A stretch of 64,000 bases of DNA from a virus. Location: positions 1 to 64,000 of IMG/VR virus record IMGVR_UViG_3300025316_000016. The stretch is one strand, 5' to 3'. Positions 15,871-22,470 of the stretch are shown piece after piece (within the stretch, counting starts at the first letter, position 1; each line of letters begins with the position of its first letter). A model generated the notes under the pieces. The model was not told where the DNA came from, made no database searches, and was given only the letters and a program-made list of their open reading frames with translations. A program made the position numbers and the translations under genes.

Positions 15871-17502
15871 TTATTTAGCCTCTAGTGCTGTTAGTCTCGA
15901 TGTCAATGCTTCGATGAGGGTTTGTTGTTCTTGGATTGCCTTGACTAATCTTGGCGTTAATTTGCCAAAGTCTACGCTCATCATTTCATCTTCATTAAAT
16001 GGAATATGTACTGCTTCTGGTACAACCTCTAATAGCTCTTGAGCAATATATCCATACTCTTGATGTTCACCAGTCGATTTCCAATCAAAAGACCTAACTT
16101 TAATTGCATTAACTGAAGCAAGTGCTGATGGGGCATCAATAATATTAGTTTTTAGGCGTTGGTCTGAGGTTGTGTTGTATAAAGTTAATGACCCGCTGTA
16201 AGTTATTGACCCTATAACGGCAGAGGTTAGCCCCCCCGCATTAAATTGAATTAGCGTCGGTGAGCCTGATGTAACTTTATTATTTACATATAAAACAGAA
16301 TTTAGTGAATTTCTAGCAAAAATCCCTACCCCATTTGCTGATGAACCCATAAGCGATATCCCTACCGGATCATTATATACGCCTGATTGTGCAGCCGTAG
16401 TCCCCACCAGCAAATTGCCGTAGGTGTCGATGCGCATGGCTTCTGCATTGGAAGTCATAAACCCAAGACTATTCCAAGCTCCTCCACTAGATTGTCCAGC
16501 TGAAATAGCAGGAATAGTTCCGTCAGTAAGCTGAGTAATATTTAATGGAGCTAATATTGAATTAGCACAAAAAGATGCGATAACATAAGAATTACCTCTA
16601 TAAGTACTAAATCCTTGTGCATTTAACTTAGCAGACGGACTACTCGTCCCAATCCCCACATTGCCGGAGGCATCTTTATAGACTTGACCTGAGCCTATGT
16701 TCAGTATGCCTGTAGAGCCTGTGAGTGTGCCTGTGTAGGCTAGATTAGTAAATGCACCAGTATTTGCAGTTGTTGCACCAACTGTTCCATTAATATTAAT
16801 AGAAGCAGTACCAGTTAAATTTGTTACTGTTCCTGAAGATGGAGTACCTAAAGCACCACCATTCGTGACAAATGCTCCGGCAGAACCCACTGCCACACCC
16901 AAAGCGGTAACAACACCAGTACCAGTGGTTATTGTACTTGGTGCCACGCCAGTACCACCACCTATCATCAGCGCATTAGCAGTTAATGCTGCTGATGACG
17001 CCCATGTTGATGCTGATGAAAAGTATGTGATACCACCAGAAGTACCTGCTACTGTTAGAGCTGGTGTTGATGTTGGGGTCCCGACTGATATCAACCCACC
17101 AGTAAATGAAACATTTGTGACAGTACCAGTACCAACACCACCGACCGGTGATACTGATATCCATGTTGTCCCATTGGATGTCAACACATTACCTGATGTG
17201 CCTGGAGCAACCAAACCAATACTAATAGATTTTGATGTTGAGTTGCCGGTTACATATACACCATTATTACCAGAAAATCCCAGGGTATCTGTTTGTGATG
17301 TTGCTAATATTAGAGTGGAACTGGCATTAATAGTAGTAAAAGAGTTTGTGTTTGTTATGTATGCCAACGATCCCGTGGGTGTCGAATAATACAACTTGCC
17401 ATCTGCTGAGTTTATGGCAATTTCACCATTGGCTAATGTTGATGGGACATTACCTGAAATTACCGATTTTTTGATTCGTATTGTTGTATTAGCGATAGCC
17501 AT
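15871..17502 (-). CDS. Tail fibre with C-terminal S74 intramolecular chaperone
   Basis: 543 residues. Residues 1-50 are a virion-attachment-like module (TTIRIKKSV...ANGEIAINSADGKLYYST) related to the starts of the proteins at 18,043 and 19,918. Residues 50-300 are Gly/Thr/Ser/Asn-rich fibre shaft. Residues about 440-543 are the peptidase S74 / endosialidase chaperone domain: SDQRLKTNI, FDWKSTGEHQEYGYIAQEL, then a coiled-coil end. S74 domains assist trimer folding and then cleave themselves off next to the Ser of the SDxRLK motif. The phage carries a second S74 fibre at 22,471, so it may display two receptor-binding fibres. Confidence 0.85.
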   Translation of the reverse strand: MAIANTTIRIKKSVISGNVPSTLANGEIAINSADGKLYYSTPTGSLAYITNTNSFTTINASSTLILATSQTDTLGFSGNNGVYVTGNSTSKSISIGLVAPGTSGNVLTSNGTTWISVSPVGGVGTGTVTNVSFTGGLISVGTPTSTPALTVAGTSGGITYFSSASTWASSAALTANALMIGGGTGVAPSTITTGTGVVTALGVAVGSAGAFVTNGGALGTPSSGTVTNLTGTASININGTVGATTANTGAFTNLAYTGTLTGSTGILNIGSGQVYKDASGNVGIGTSSPSAKLNAQGFSTYRGNSYVIASFCANSILAPLNITQLTDGTIPAISAGQSSGGAWNSLGFMTSNAEAMRIDTYGNLLVGTTAAQSGVYNDPVGISLMGSSANGVGIFARNSLNSVLYVNNKVTSGSPTLIQFNAGGLTSAVIGSITYSGSLTLYNTTSDQRLKTNIIDAPSALASVNAIKVRSFDWKSTGEHQEYGYIAQELLEVVPEAVHIPFNEDEMMSVDFGKLTPRLVKAIQEQQTLIEALTSRLTALEAK

Positions 17503-17504
17503 AT

Positions 17505-18011
17505 TTAGAACATTCCACCATCTTTGATGTTTTCTGGTACAATCTCAGCAACCTTTAAATTATCTATTTTTTTTCTTTGTGCTGGTGTTAATTGTAGATA
17601 TTTTATTTTATCATTTAGTTCGGATATTATATTCTCATAATAATCCTTCATATCTTCTGTTTCTTTTCTCGCCTTAATCAACTCATTTCTAAACGTATCA
17701 ACATGTGCTATTTGGTGCTCTGAATTTTTATATTCAGATGCGAGTTGGTTTAGTGTATTAATCTTACTATTTAGATCATTAATAGTATTTTGATAATTTT
17801 CAGAAACATTTTTATGTTCTGCTATAGAATTGTTGATTGAATTGGATGCTTGTTCTGATTTTGCTGTTAGGTCTTGTATTTGTTGTTGTTGTTCCGCAAT
17901 AACATCTTCACTAATTCTAGAATTCGCTTGTAGTGAGATGTTACGCAGAACGACATCGTTTACAGTTGAAGATAATAATTCAACATAATAATTAAGGTAC
18001 TTTTCAGACAT
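17505..18011 (-). CDS. Coiled-coil protein of the fibre cassette with DGGMF C-terminus
   Basis: 168 residues. Residues about 38-145 are almost continuous heptad-patterned coiled coil (QQQIQDLTAKSEQASN ... NELIKARKETEDMKDYYE). The protein ends VPENIKDGGMF, a C-terminal motif shared by its upstream neighbours (DGGQF, DGGIF, DAGYF). It could be a trimeric rod or a fibre-assembly factor. Function not known; the coiled coil is evident. Confidence 0.7.
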   Translation of the reverse strand: MSEKYLNYYVELLSSTVNDVVLRNISLQANSRISEDVIAEQQQQIQDLTAKSEQASNSINNSIAEHKNVSENYQNTINDLNSKINTLNQLASEYKNSEHQIAHVDTFRNELIKARKETEDMKDYYENIISELNDKIKYLQLTPAQRKKIDNLKVAEIVPENIKDGGMF

Positions 18012-18042
18012 GATCTCTTCCTATAAATCAATTATATATGTC

Positions 18043-19908
18043 TTAGAATTGACCACCATCTAATGAAGTAGACCAAACAGGAACACCAGCATTTGTTACA
18101 GTTAATATTTGGTTTGACCATGTTTGATCAGAAGTACCAGCAGCGGCAGTAACACCAAGAGCACTTGTACCATTACCAAACGTGATTCCGTTGGTAGTTG
18201 CAGTAGCAAATCCAGTACCACCCTGAGCAACAGTTAATCCGGAAATTGATGAATAAGTTGCAGCTGTTGTACGACCATAAGCATCAACAGTTAGTGATGT
18301 GATAGTACTATTAGTAGCACCAGATCCGGTTGCGGTATAAGTGGTATTTGCTAATGATATGAAACCAGTTGCTGATGCAACTAATATTTGACCAGTAGTA
18401 TATGTGGTTGAACCAGTACCACCACGAATGAAGGGTAGTGTGTTTGTTACGGATGTACTAGTTAAATCTAATACAACTTGAGTATTGGCAACACCAGAAA
18501 CACGACCATATACATCTGTAGTAATAACAGGATGATATGATGCAGAACCGTATGTACCAGCAGTACCTGTATTTGCTAATGGTTGTAAAGCACCTGTGCC
18601 GTTGCCTATTAGAAGGTTGCCAGAAGTGAATGTAGCAGAACCAGTACCACCCTGAGCAACAGTTAATCCACCAATAGCAGAATAAGTTGCAGCTGTTGTA
18701 CGACCATAAGCATCAACAGATAGTGATGTGATAGTGCTGTTTGTAGCACCAGAACCTGTGGCAACATAAGTGGTGTTTGCTAATGGCTGTAATGCGCCTG
18801 TGCCGTTGCCTATTAGAAGGTCGCCAGAAGTGAATGTTGCAGCACCAGTACCACCAGAAGTAACTGGTAGTGCATTTGTTAATGTTAGATTACCAGCAGT
18901 CGCAGAGAACGCATTGATATTGGTGTATAACGTTGCTGTATTAGCTTGTGTGAACAGATTAGATGTAATAACATTAGATGAACCGAATGTGCTTGAATAT
19001 GCTACATTACTAAACAGATAATAGTTCTTTGATCCAGCATCACGAACAAGACCAGTAATGATGTTTGATGTTCCGTTGTTCAACACACCATAGAACCCAA
19101 TATCAACAACGTCGCCAGTGGTGTTATTGTTTGCCAATTGGATCATTGAATCGTTAGTTGCAACTGTACTAGAATTTATGATTGTTTGTGAACCAAGAAC
19201 AATCAAATTACCAGAAACCTGTAGATCTGTTCCTATTGTCTGTACGCCAACAAGAGCTACATTAGACCGTACTACAGTATTATCTGTATTGATTGTAACA
19301 ACCGGAGAACCCGCAGAACCGGTTATTGTGGTGTTGATACCTGTCGCTCCACCCTGAACCGTTATTGTACTTCCTGTGGTCAGTGTATCTGTACCAGTAT
19401 TACCAGAAACTGTAATAGTAGATGATATAGCCGCTGATGTTACTGAAAGGATGCGGCCATTAGCACCATATTGAATTACAGGAACCGATGTAGCAGAACC
19501 GACAGTGTTATTAGATAATCCAGGAACAGCATTTAGATTGGCACCCAATACAATTGCATTATTACCAGAGAACAGAACGGCCGGTGCATTTAGATCACCA
19601 GAACTTACCGAGAAGTTTTGTGGATACAATAATGATGATGTACTAGTAGAGTTACCAAGTAAGTTACCAGAGAACTGACCATTGACATCACGTTTTACTA
19701 TTGTTGATGCTGTATTAGCAGTTGTTGCTGCATCTATTGCTGCCGTGTATAATACACCACCAATCTTGAGTACACCAACACCATCAGAGTTACCAATGAA
19801 CGCTGTATTAGATGAATATGAATATGCTAACTCACCAGACTGTAATGAACTATTGGTTGGTGTTGCGGTGGTTGTCGAACGTTTTACTAGAATATGAGTA
19901 TTTGCCAT
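18043..19908 (-). CDS. Repeat-rich tail fibre with attachment-like N terminus and DGGQF end
   Basis: 621 residues. The N terminus (THILVKRSTT ... LQSGELAYSYSSNTAFIGN...VLKIGGVLY) matches the neighbour at 19,918. From about residue 330 the shaft contains repeats of TVAQGGTGSATFTSGNLLIGNGTGALQPL and SGATNSTITSLSVDAYGRTTAATYS-type units (split here as TVAQGGTGSA and VDAYGRTTAATY). Their coding DNA repeats visibly near 18,160-18,860. It ends SLDGGQF and lacks an S74 domain. Likely a trimeric fibre component; receptor role is inferred. Confidence 0.75.
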   Translation of the reverse strand: MANTHILVKRSTTTATPTNSSLQSGELAYSYSSNTAFIGNSDGVGVLKIGGVLYTAAIDAATTANTASTIVKRDVNGQFSGNLLGNSTSTSSLLYPQNFSVSSGDLNAPAVLFSGNNAIVLGANLNAVPGLSNNTVGSATSVPVIQYGANGRILSVTSAAISSTITVSGNTGTDTLTTGSTITVQGGATGINTTITGSAGSPVVTINTDNTVVRSNVALVGVQTIGTDLQVSGNLIVLGSQTIINSSTVATNDSMIQLANNNTTGDVVDIGFYGVLNNGTSNIITGLVRDAGSKNYYLFSNVAYSSTFGSSNVITSNLFTQANTATLYTNINAFSATAGNLTLTNALPVTSGGTGAATFTSGDLLIGNGTGALQPLANTTYVATGSGATNSTITSLSVDAYGRTTAATYSAIGGLTVAQGGTGSATFTSGNLLIGNGTGALQPLANTGTAGTYGSASYHPVITTDVYGRVSGVANTQVVLDLTSTSVTNTLPFIRGGTGSTTYTTGQILVASATGFISLANTTYTATGSGATNSTITSLTVDAYGRTTAATYSSISGLTVAQGGTGFATATTNGITFGNGTSALGVTAAAGTSDQTWSNQILTVTNAGVPVWSTSLDGGQF

Positions 19909-19917
19909 TTTTGTTCC

Positions 19918-20184
19918 TTAGAAGATTCCGCCATCAACGGTTGCAATAGTTACATTAGTTTTTCCATTGGTATCTCGCAATACTATGGTACTTGGAGTAT
20001 TTATAGAAGTAGAAGAGTCTATAACATTGGTGTAATATTGACCACCAACTTTTATGATGTCAGATGACTGATCACCAATAAACATTGTATTGGATAAGAA
20101 TGAATATGCTAACTCACCATCTTTTAGCGTTGTTGGAGTTGTTACTGCATATGATCTTAGTATCTGTATATGTGTATTTGCCAT
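19918..20184 (-). CDS. Short fibre-attachment-module protein with DGGIF end
   Basis: 88 residues, essentially the N-terminal module of the preceding fibre alone: THIQILRSY, then LKDGELAYSFLSNTMFIGD, IIKVGGQYY, STIVLRDTNGK, ending TVDGGIF. It may be a shaftless adaptor ring, a decoy, or a remnant of a fibre gene that lost its distal part. It ends one base into the previous gene's start region (overlap at 20,184), so it is translated in the operon. Confidence 0.65.
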   Translation of the reverse strand: MANTHIQILRSYAVTTPTTLKDGELAYSFLSNTMFIGDQSSDIIKVGGQYYTNVIDSSTSINTPSTIVLRDTNGKTNVTIATVDGGIF

Positions 20185-20384
20185 TAGAAGTATCCTGCAT
20201 CGACATCTCTAATAGATGTCGTGAAATCTTCGACAGTGAATGTGTTTGTGTTTGCGTTATAAACGACAACAGAACCATCAACAGCACTGGTCATATTGAC
20301 ATCATTAAGATGGCTCAATGTGTTTATTCCAGTACCAACCCTAACCCGTATTGTTGACGGGGGATTTACCTTTACGACTGGCAT
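20184..20384 (-). CDS. Small virion-associated protein with DAGYF end
   Basis: 66 residues: PPSTIRVRVGTGINTLSHL, then a turn-rich middle (DGSVVVYNANTNTFTVEDF), ending RDVDAGYF. The C terminus resembles the DGGxF tags of three neighbours. No family recognised. One-base overlaps at both ends show it is part of a tightly coupled cluster. Confidence 0.65.
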   Translation of the reverse strand: MPVVKVNPPSTIRVRVGTGINTLSHLNDVNMTSAVDGSVVVYNANTNTFTVEDFTTSIRDVDAGYF

Positions 20385-20722
20385 TATCTGGTTACCGAAG
20401 GTGATACTTCAATGATACCCTCTAATATTCGTGTGGTAACATTGGATATTGTGTCTGTTATGTTTGCATCATACACATATCTACCACCGGCAATGTTGGC
20501 GGTAGTATTAGCACTAAGTTCTAATGTGACTGTGCCACTACCATTATTTACTGATGTGGTGAATATTGCAGTAGCATTAGCCGAGGTATATGAATTCCTC
20601 ATTTGACTATTCACAACAATATTAGATAGATCATATGAGTTACCATATGCATCATCTAAAACTATAGATGTTTCAAATGTTGACCCCTGATCAATAAAAA
20701 GATTTGAGTATGCTGCTGACAT
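20384..20722 (-). CDS. Small structural protein, BppU-like N-terminal domain candidate
   Basis: 112 residues, beta-rich: FIDQGSTFETSIVLDDAYGN, YDLSNIVVNSQMR, GTVTLELSANTTANIAGGRYVYDANI, RILEGIIEVSPSVTR. This layout resembles small baseplate/fibre proteins in T4-like cyanophages and the BppU-type baseplate domain (linear deformation and integration of an upper bound on strain in a polarity-free beta sandwich). First gene after the late promoter at 20,751. Function inferred only. Confidence 0.55.
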   Translation of the reverse strand: MSAAYSNLFIDQGSTFETSIVLDDAYGNSYDLSNIVVNSQMRNSYTSANATAIFTTSVNNGSGTVTLELSANTTANIAGGRYVYDANITDTISNVTTRILEGIIEVSPSVTR

Positions 20723-20887
20723 TGTGCTTCCTTATGACTCCTGTATTATCTATTTATATCATTTTTATATTGATGATTCCCATTCATCACCATCAACATA
20801 CCAGCCAAACATCCCCACGTTTTAGGACTAGCTAACGTTTTACCATTTTCCAATGCAGGTGATAGATTTAAAAGTAGTTATAGTATT
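20723..20887 (-). other. Intergenic region with late promoter and a possible micro-ORF
   Basis: This 165-base gap holds the TATAAATA at 20,751-20,758. The only coding-like stretch is a minus-strand micro-frame that would start MFGWYVDGDEWESSI and stop, with an in-frame stop a few codons upstream and no strong ribosome site. Its Trp/Asp/Glu-rich composition looks like a protein C terminus, so it may be a gene remnant. I see no hairpin terminator here. Confidence 0.4.
20751..20758 (-). promoter_or_regulatory. T4-type late promoter of the fibre cassette
   Basis: Exact minus-strand TATAAATA about 30 bases upstream of the start at 20,722; it would drive the cluster from 20,722 down to 13,934. Confidence 0.8.
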
Positions 20888-21205
20888 TTACCCATTGTCA
20901 ATTAACCTCGTATCTTTTGGTCGTGCTTGCATTAATAAAATTTGTTGCGTTGTTTGGTTAGCCTGAACAGTCTCATTTCTAAAAGATTCAACCGCTGCGC
21001 TGGTACTACGTTGTTGCATAGAGTTTTCAATCATTAGCATCGGCATCCAAGTCATACTGCATCCGGCTTCGTCCATCACTTCACCTGTATTAGGATTAGT
21101 TCCAGCAAGTTTTGTATACCAAGCACAACGGTGTATAGCGCCGTCTTTTATTTCTTCACATTTTGCCCCTAACGGACATGTCAATACTGTTTTTATTTCA
21201 CTCAT
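20888..21205 (-). CDS. Small Cys-containing hypothetical protein
   Basis: 105 residues. Four Cys in the first half (C10, C16, C28, C49; CPLGAKCEEI, HRCAWYTKL, GCSMTWMP) could bind metal or an Fe-S cluster. The second half is a polar, Gln-rich helix (VQANQTTQQILLMQ). The start overlaps the upstream gene by four bases. No function is established for this type of phage protein; the metal-site idea is inference. Confidence 0.65.
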   Translation of the reverse strand: MSEIKTVLTCPLGAKCEEIKDGAIHRCAWYTKLAGTNPNTGEVMDEAGCSMTWMPMLMIENSMQQRSTSAAVESFRNETVQANQTTQQILLMQARPKDTRLIDNG

Positions 21206-21426
21206 GCTGGCGCATAAGGGTTAGGTGGAAAGGCTTCTTTATCTACCACAGACCACGCAGTACCATCCCATAAAGCATCTTGGTTTTCAGTTAAAGCAGG
21301 TGGTGCTATTAATGTTGTGTTAGGCGGTAAGTGTATTGGGTCTTGGTCTTCATGTTGAGGGAACTTATAAACGCTAGTAAAACGCTTAGTGTCACCGTAT
21401 TGATACCCAGTAATTAAAATTTCCAT
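21202..21426 (-). CDS. Small fibre-cassette protein
   Basis: 74 residues: EILITGYQYGDTKRFTS, then a Pro-rich middle (HLPPNTTLIAPP), DALWDGTAWSVVDK, and a PPNPYAPA end. The W-DG-W pattern is common in small proteins encoded just after phage fibre genes, including fibre-assembly proteins. It directly follows the collar-domain fibre gene, so a role in assembly or decoration of that fibre is plausible but unproven. Confidence 0.6.
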   Translation of the reverse strand: MEILITGYQYGDTKRFTSVYKFPQHEDQDPIHLPPNTTLIAPPALTENQDALWDGTAWSVVDKEAFPPNPYAPA

Positions 21427-21435
21427 TATTGATCC

Positions 21436-22470
21436 TTAAGATTTATAACACATGATGTTTGCTAAATATCTTGGTGCCCAGTTTGTTTGGCTTGAACCCC
21501 CATCTGTACCACCTGAGTGGGTATGGTTTGCTGAGGCCCCGCCTATTGCTGCATATCCTACTTGGGTTGTTTGGGTATATGGGCCTTGTGCCACCCCTAG
21601 TGGACCTCCTGTGGTTTGTCCGTTTAGAGGCGCACTATATTGATGGGTGTGCCCAGAATCATAATGGACGTGGTCTGCAGATACATTACCAGTAGTAAAC
21701 CCATGTGTATGGTAAGGGACAACATTCATTACTGTTGGTGAGTTAGACCCTGCACCATATCCACCTGCCCCTGATACTATATAAAGCATAAAATCATTTA
21801 GGTCTGTGCGCTGAACCCAACCTGTTGGCGCTGCTGCTTGGTAGAAGTTTGTTACTGTCCCTGCGGGCATTTGTGCCCAAGTGCCATTTAAGTTTGATGC
21901 TGTAGTAGCATTACCTACTGTTAAGCTTGCGGCTGTGCCTGTTATGTTCGTACCAACAAGGGTGGTAGGTGTGCCTAAGTTTGGAGTTACTAATGTGGGG
22001 CTTGTACTTAATACATTATTTCCAGACCCAGTAGATGTAGTTACACCAGTACCACCAGAACCAACCGCTAATGTAGCAGATAACCCAGCGGCATTAGTTG
22101 CACTTGTCGCGTTTGTCGCGTTTGTCGCGTTTGTCGCGTTTGTCGCGTTTGTTGCATTAGTAACAGCTGTGGCACCTATTGCTGCAACTATTTGAGCGGC
22201 GGAAGCGGCTGACATTGCACCAGTGCCGTTACCATAAGCAACACCTGTGAGTGTTCCTGCATTACCAGTACCACCAGAACCAACCGCTAATGTAGCAGAT
22301 AAACCGGCGGCAGTACCACTAGTATTTTGATTCCATGTTGGAACAGTTCCAGTTAATCCTGAATATGGTAATGTGCAATTAGTTAATGTTCCACTTGTAG
22401 GAGTTCCTAATACTGGAGTTACTAATGTTAGACTGGCACCTAATACTGACGAACCTACTTTAGTTGTCAT
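21436..22470 (-). CDS. Tail fibre with collar-like, His-rich tip domain
   Basis: 344 residues. The N-terminal two-thirds are low complexity: VLGTPTSGTLTNCTLPYSGLTG units, then an (Ala-Thr-Asn)n run near residues 107-121, and repeated LSATLAVGSGGTG. The C-terminal domain (about 205-344) begins MPAGTVTNFYQAAAPTGW, typical of tail-collar fibres. It contains four HxH motifs (HTHGF, HVHYDSGHTH, HTHSGG), as seen in T4 gp37-type iron-binding fibre tips. It ends ANIMCYKS. Likely a receptor-binding or short fibre. The (ATN)n length may vary by slippage. Confidence 0.75.
   Translation of the reverse strand: MTTKVGSSVLGASLTLVTPVLGTPTSGTLTNCTLPYSGLTGTVPTWNQNTSGTAAGLSATLAVGSGGTGNAGTLTGVAYGNGTGAMSAASAAQIVAAIGATAVTNATNATNATNATNATNATSATNAAGLSATLAVGSGGTGVTTSTGSGNNVLSTSPTLVTPNLGTPTTLVGTNITGTAASLTVGNATTASNLNGTWAQMPAGTVTNFYQAAAPTGWVQRTDLNDFMLYIVSGAGGYGAGSNSPTVMNVVPYHTHGFTTGNVSADHVHYDSGHTHQYSAPLNGQTTGGPLGVAQGPYTQTTQVGYAAIGGASANHTHSGGTDGGSSQTNWAPRYLANIMCYKS
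22102..22155 (-). repeat. Six 9-bp tandem repeats encoding Ala-Thr-Asn
   Basis: Four perfect copies of gtttgtcgc (22,111-22,146) flanked by two near copies, in frame inside the collar fibre gene. The GC-rich repeats differ in base use from the surrounding gene. Confidence 0.85.

Noticed and set aside
16865-19897. Several plus-strand open frames rich in Val, Pro and Ala opposite the fibre genes
   Set aside because: They are antisense shadows of Thr/Asn/Gly-rich repeats and follow the fibre repeat pattern.
22102-22155. Phase-variable promoter or iteron origin
   Set aside because: The 9-bp units lie inside a coding frame and encode Ala-Thr-Asn; no origin features are present.
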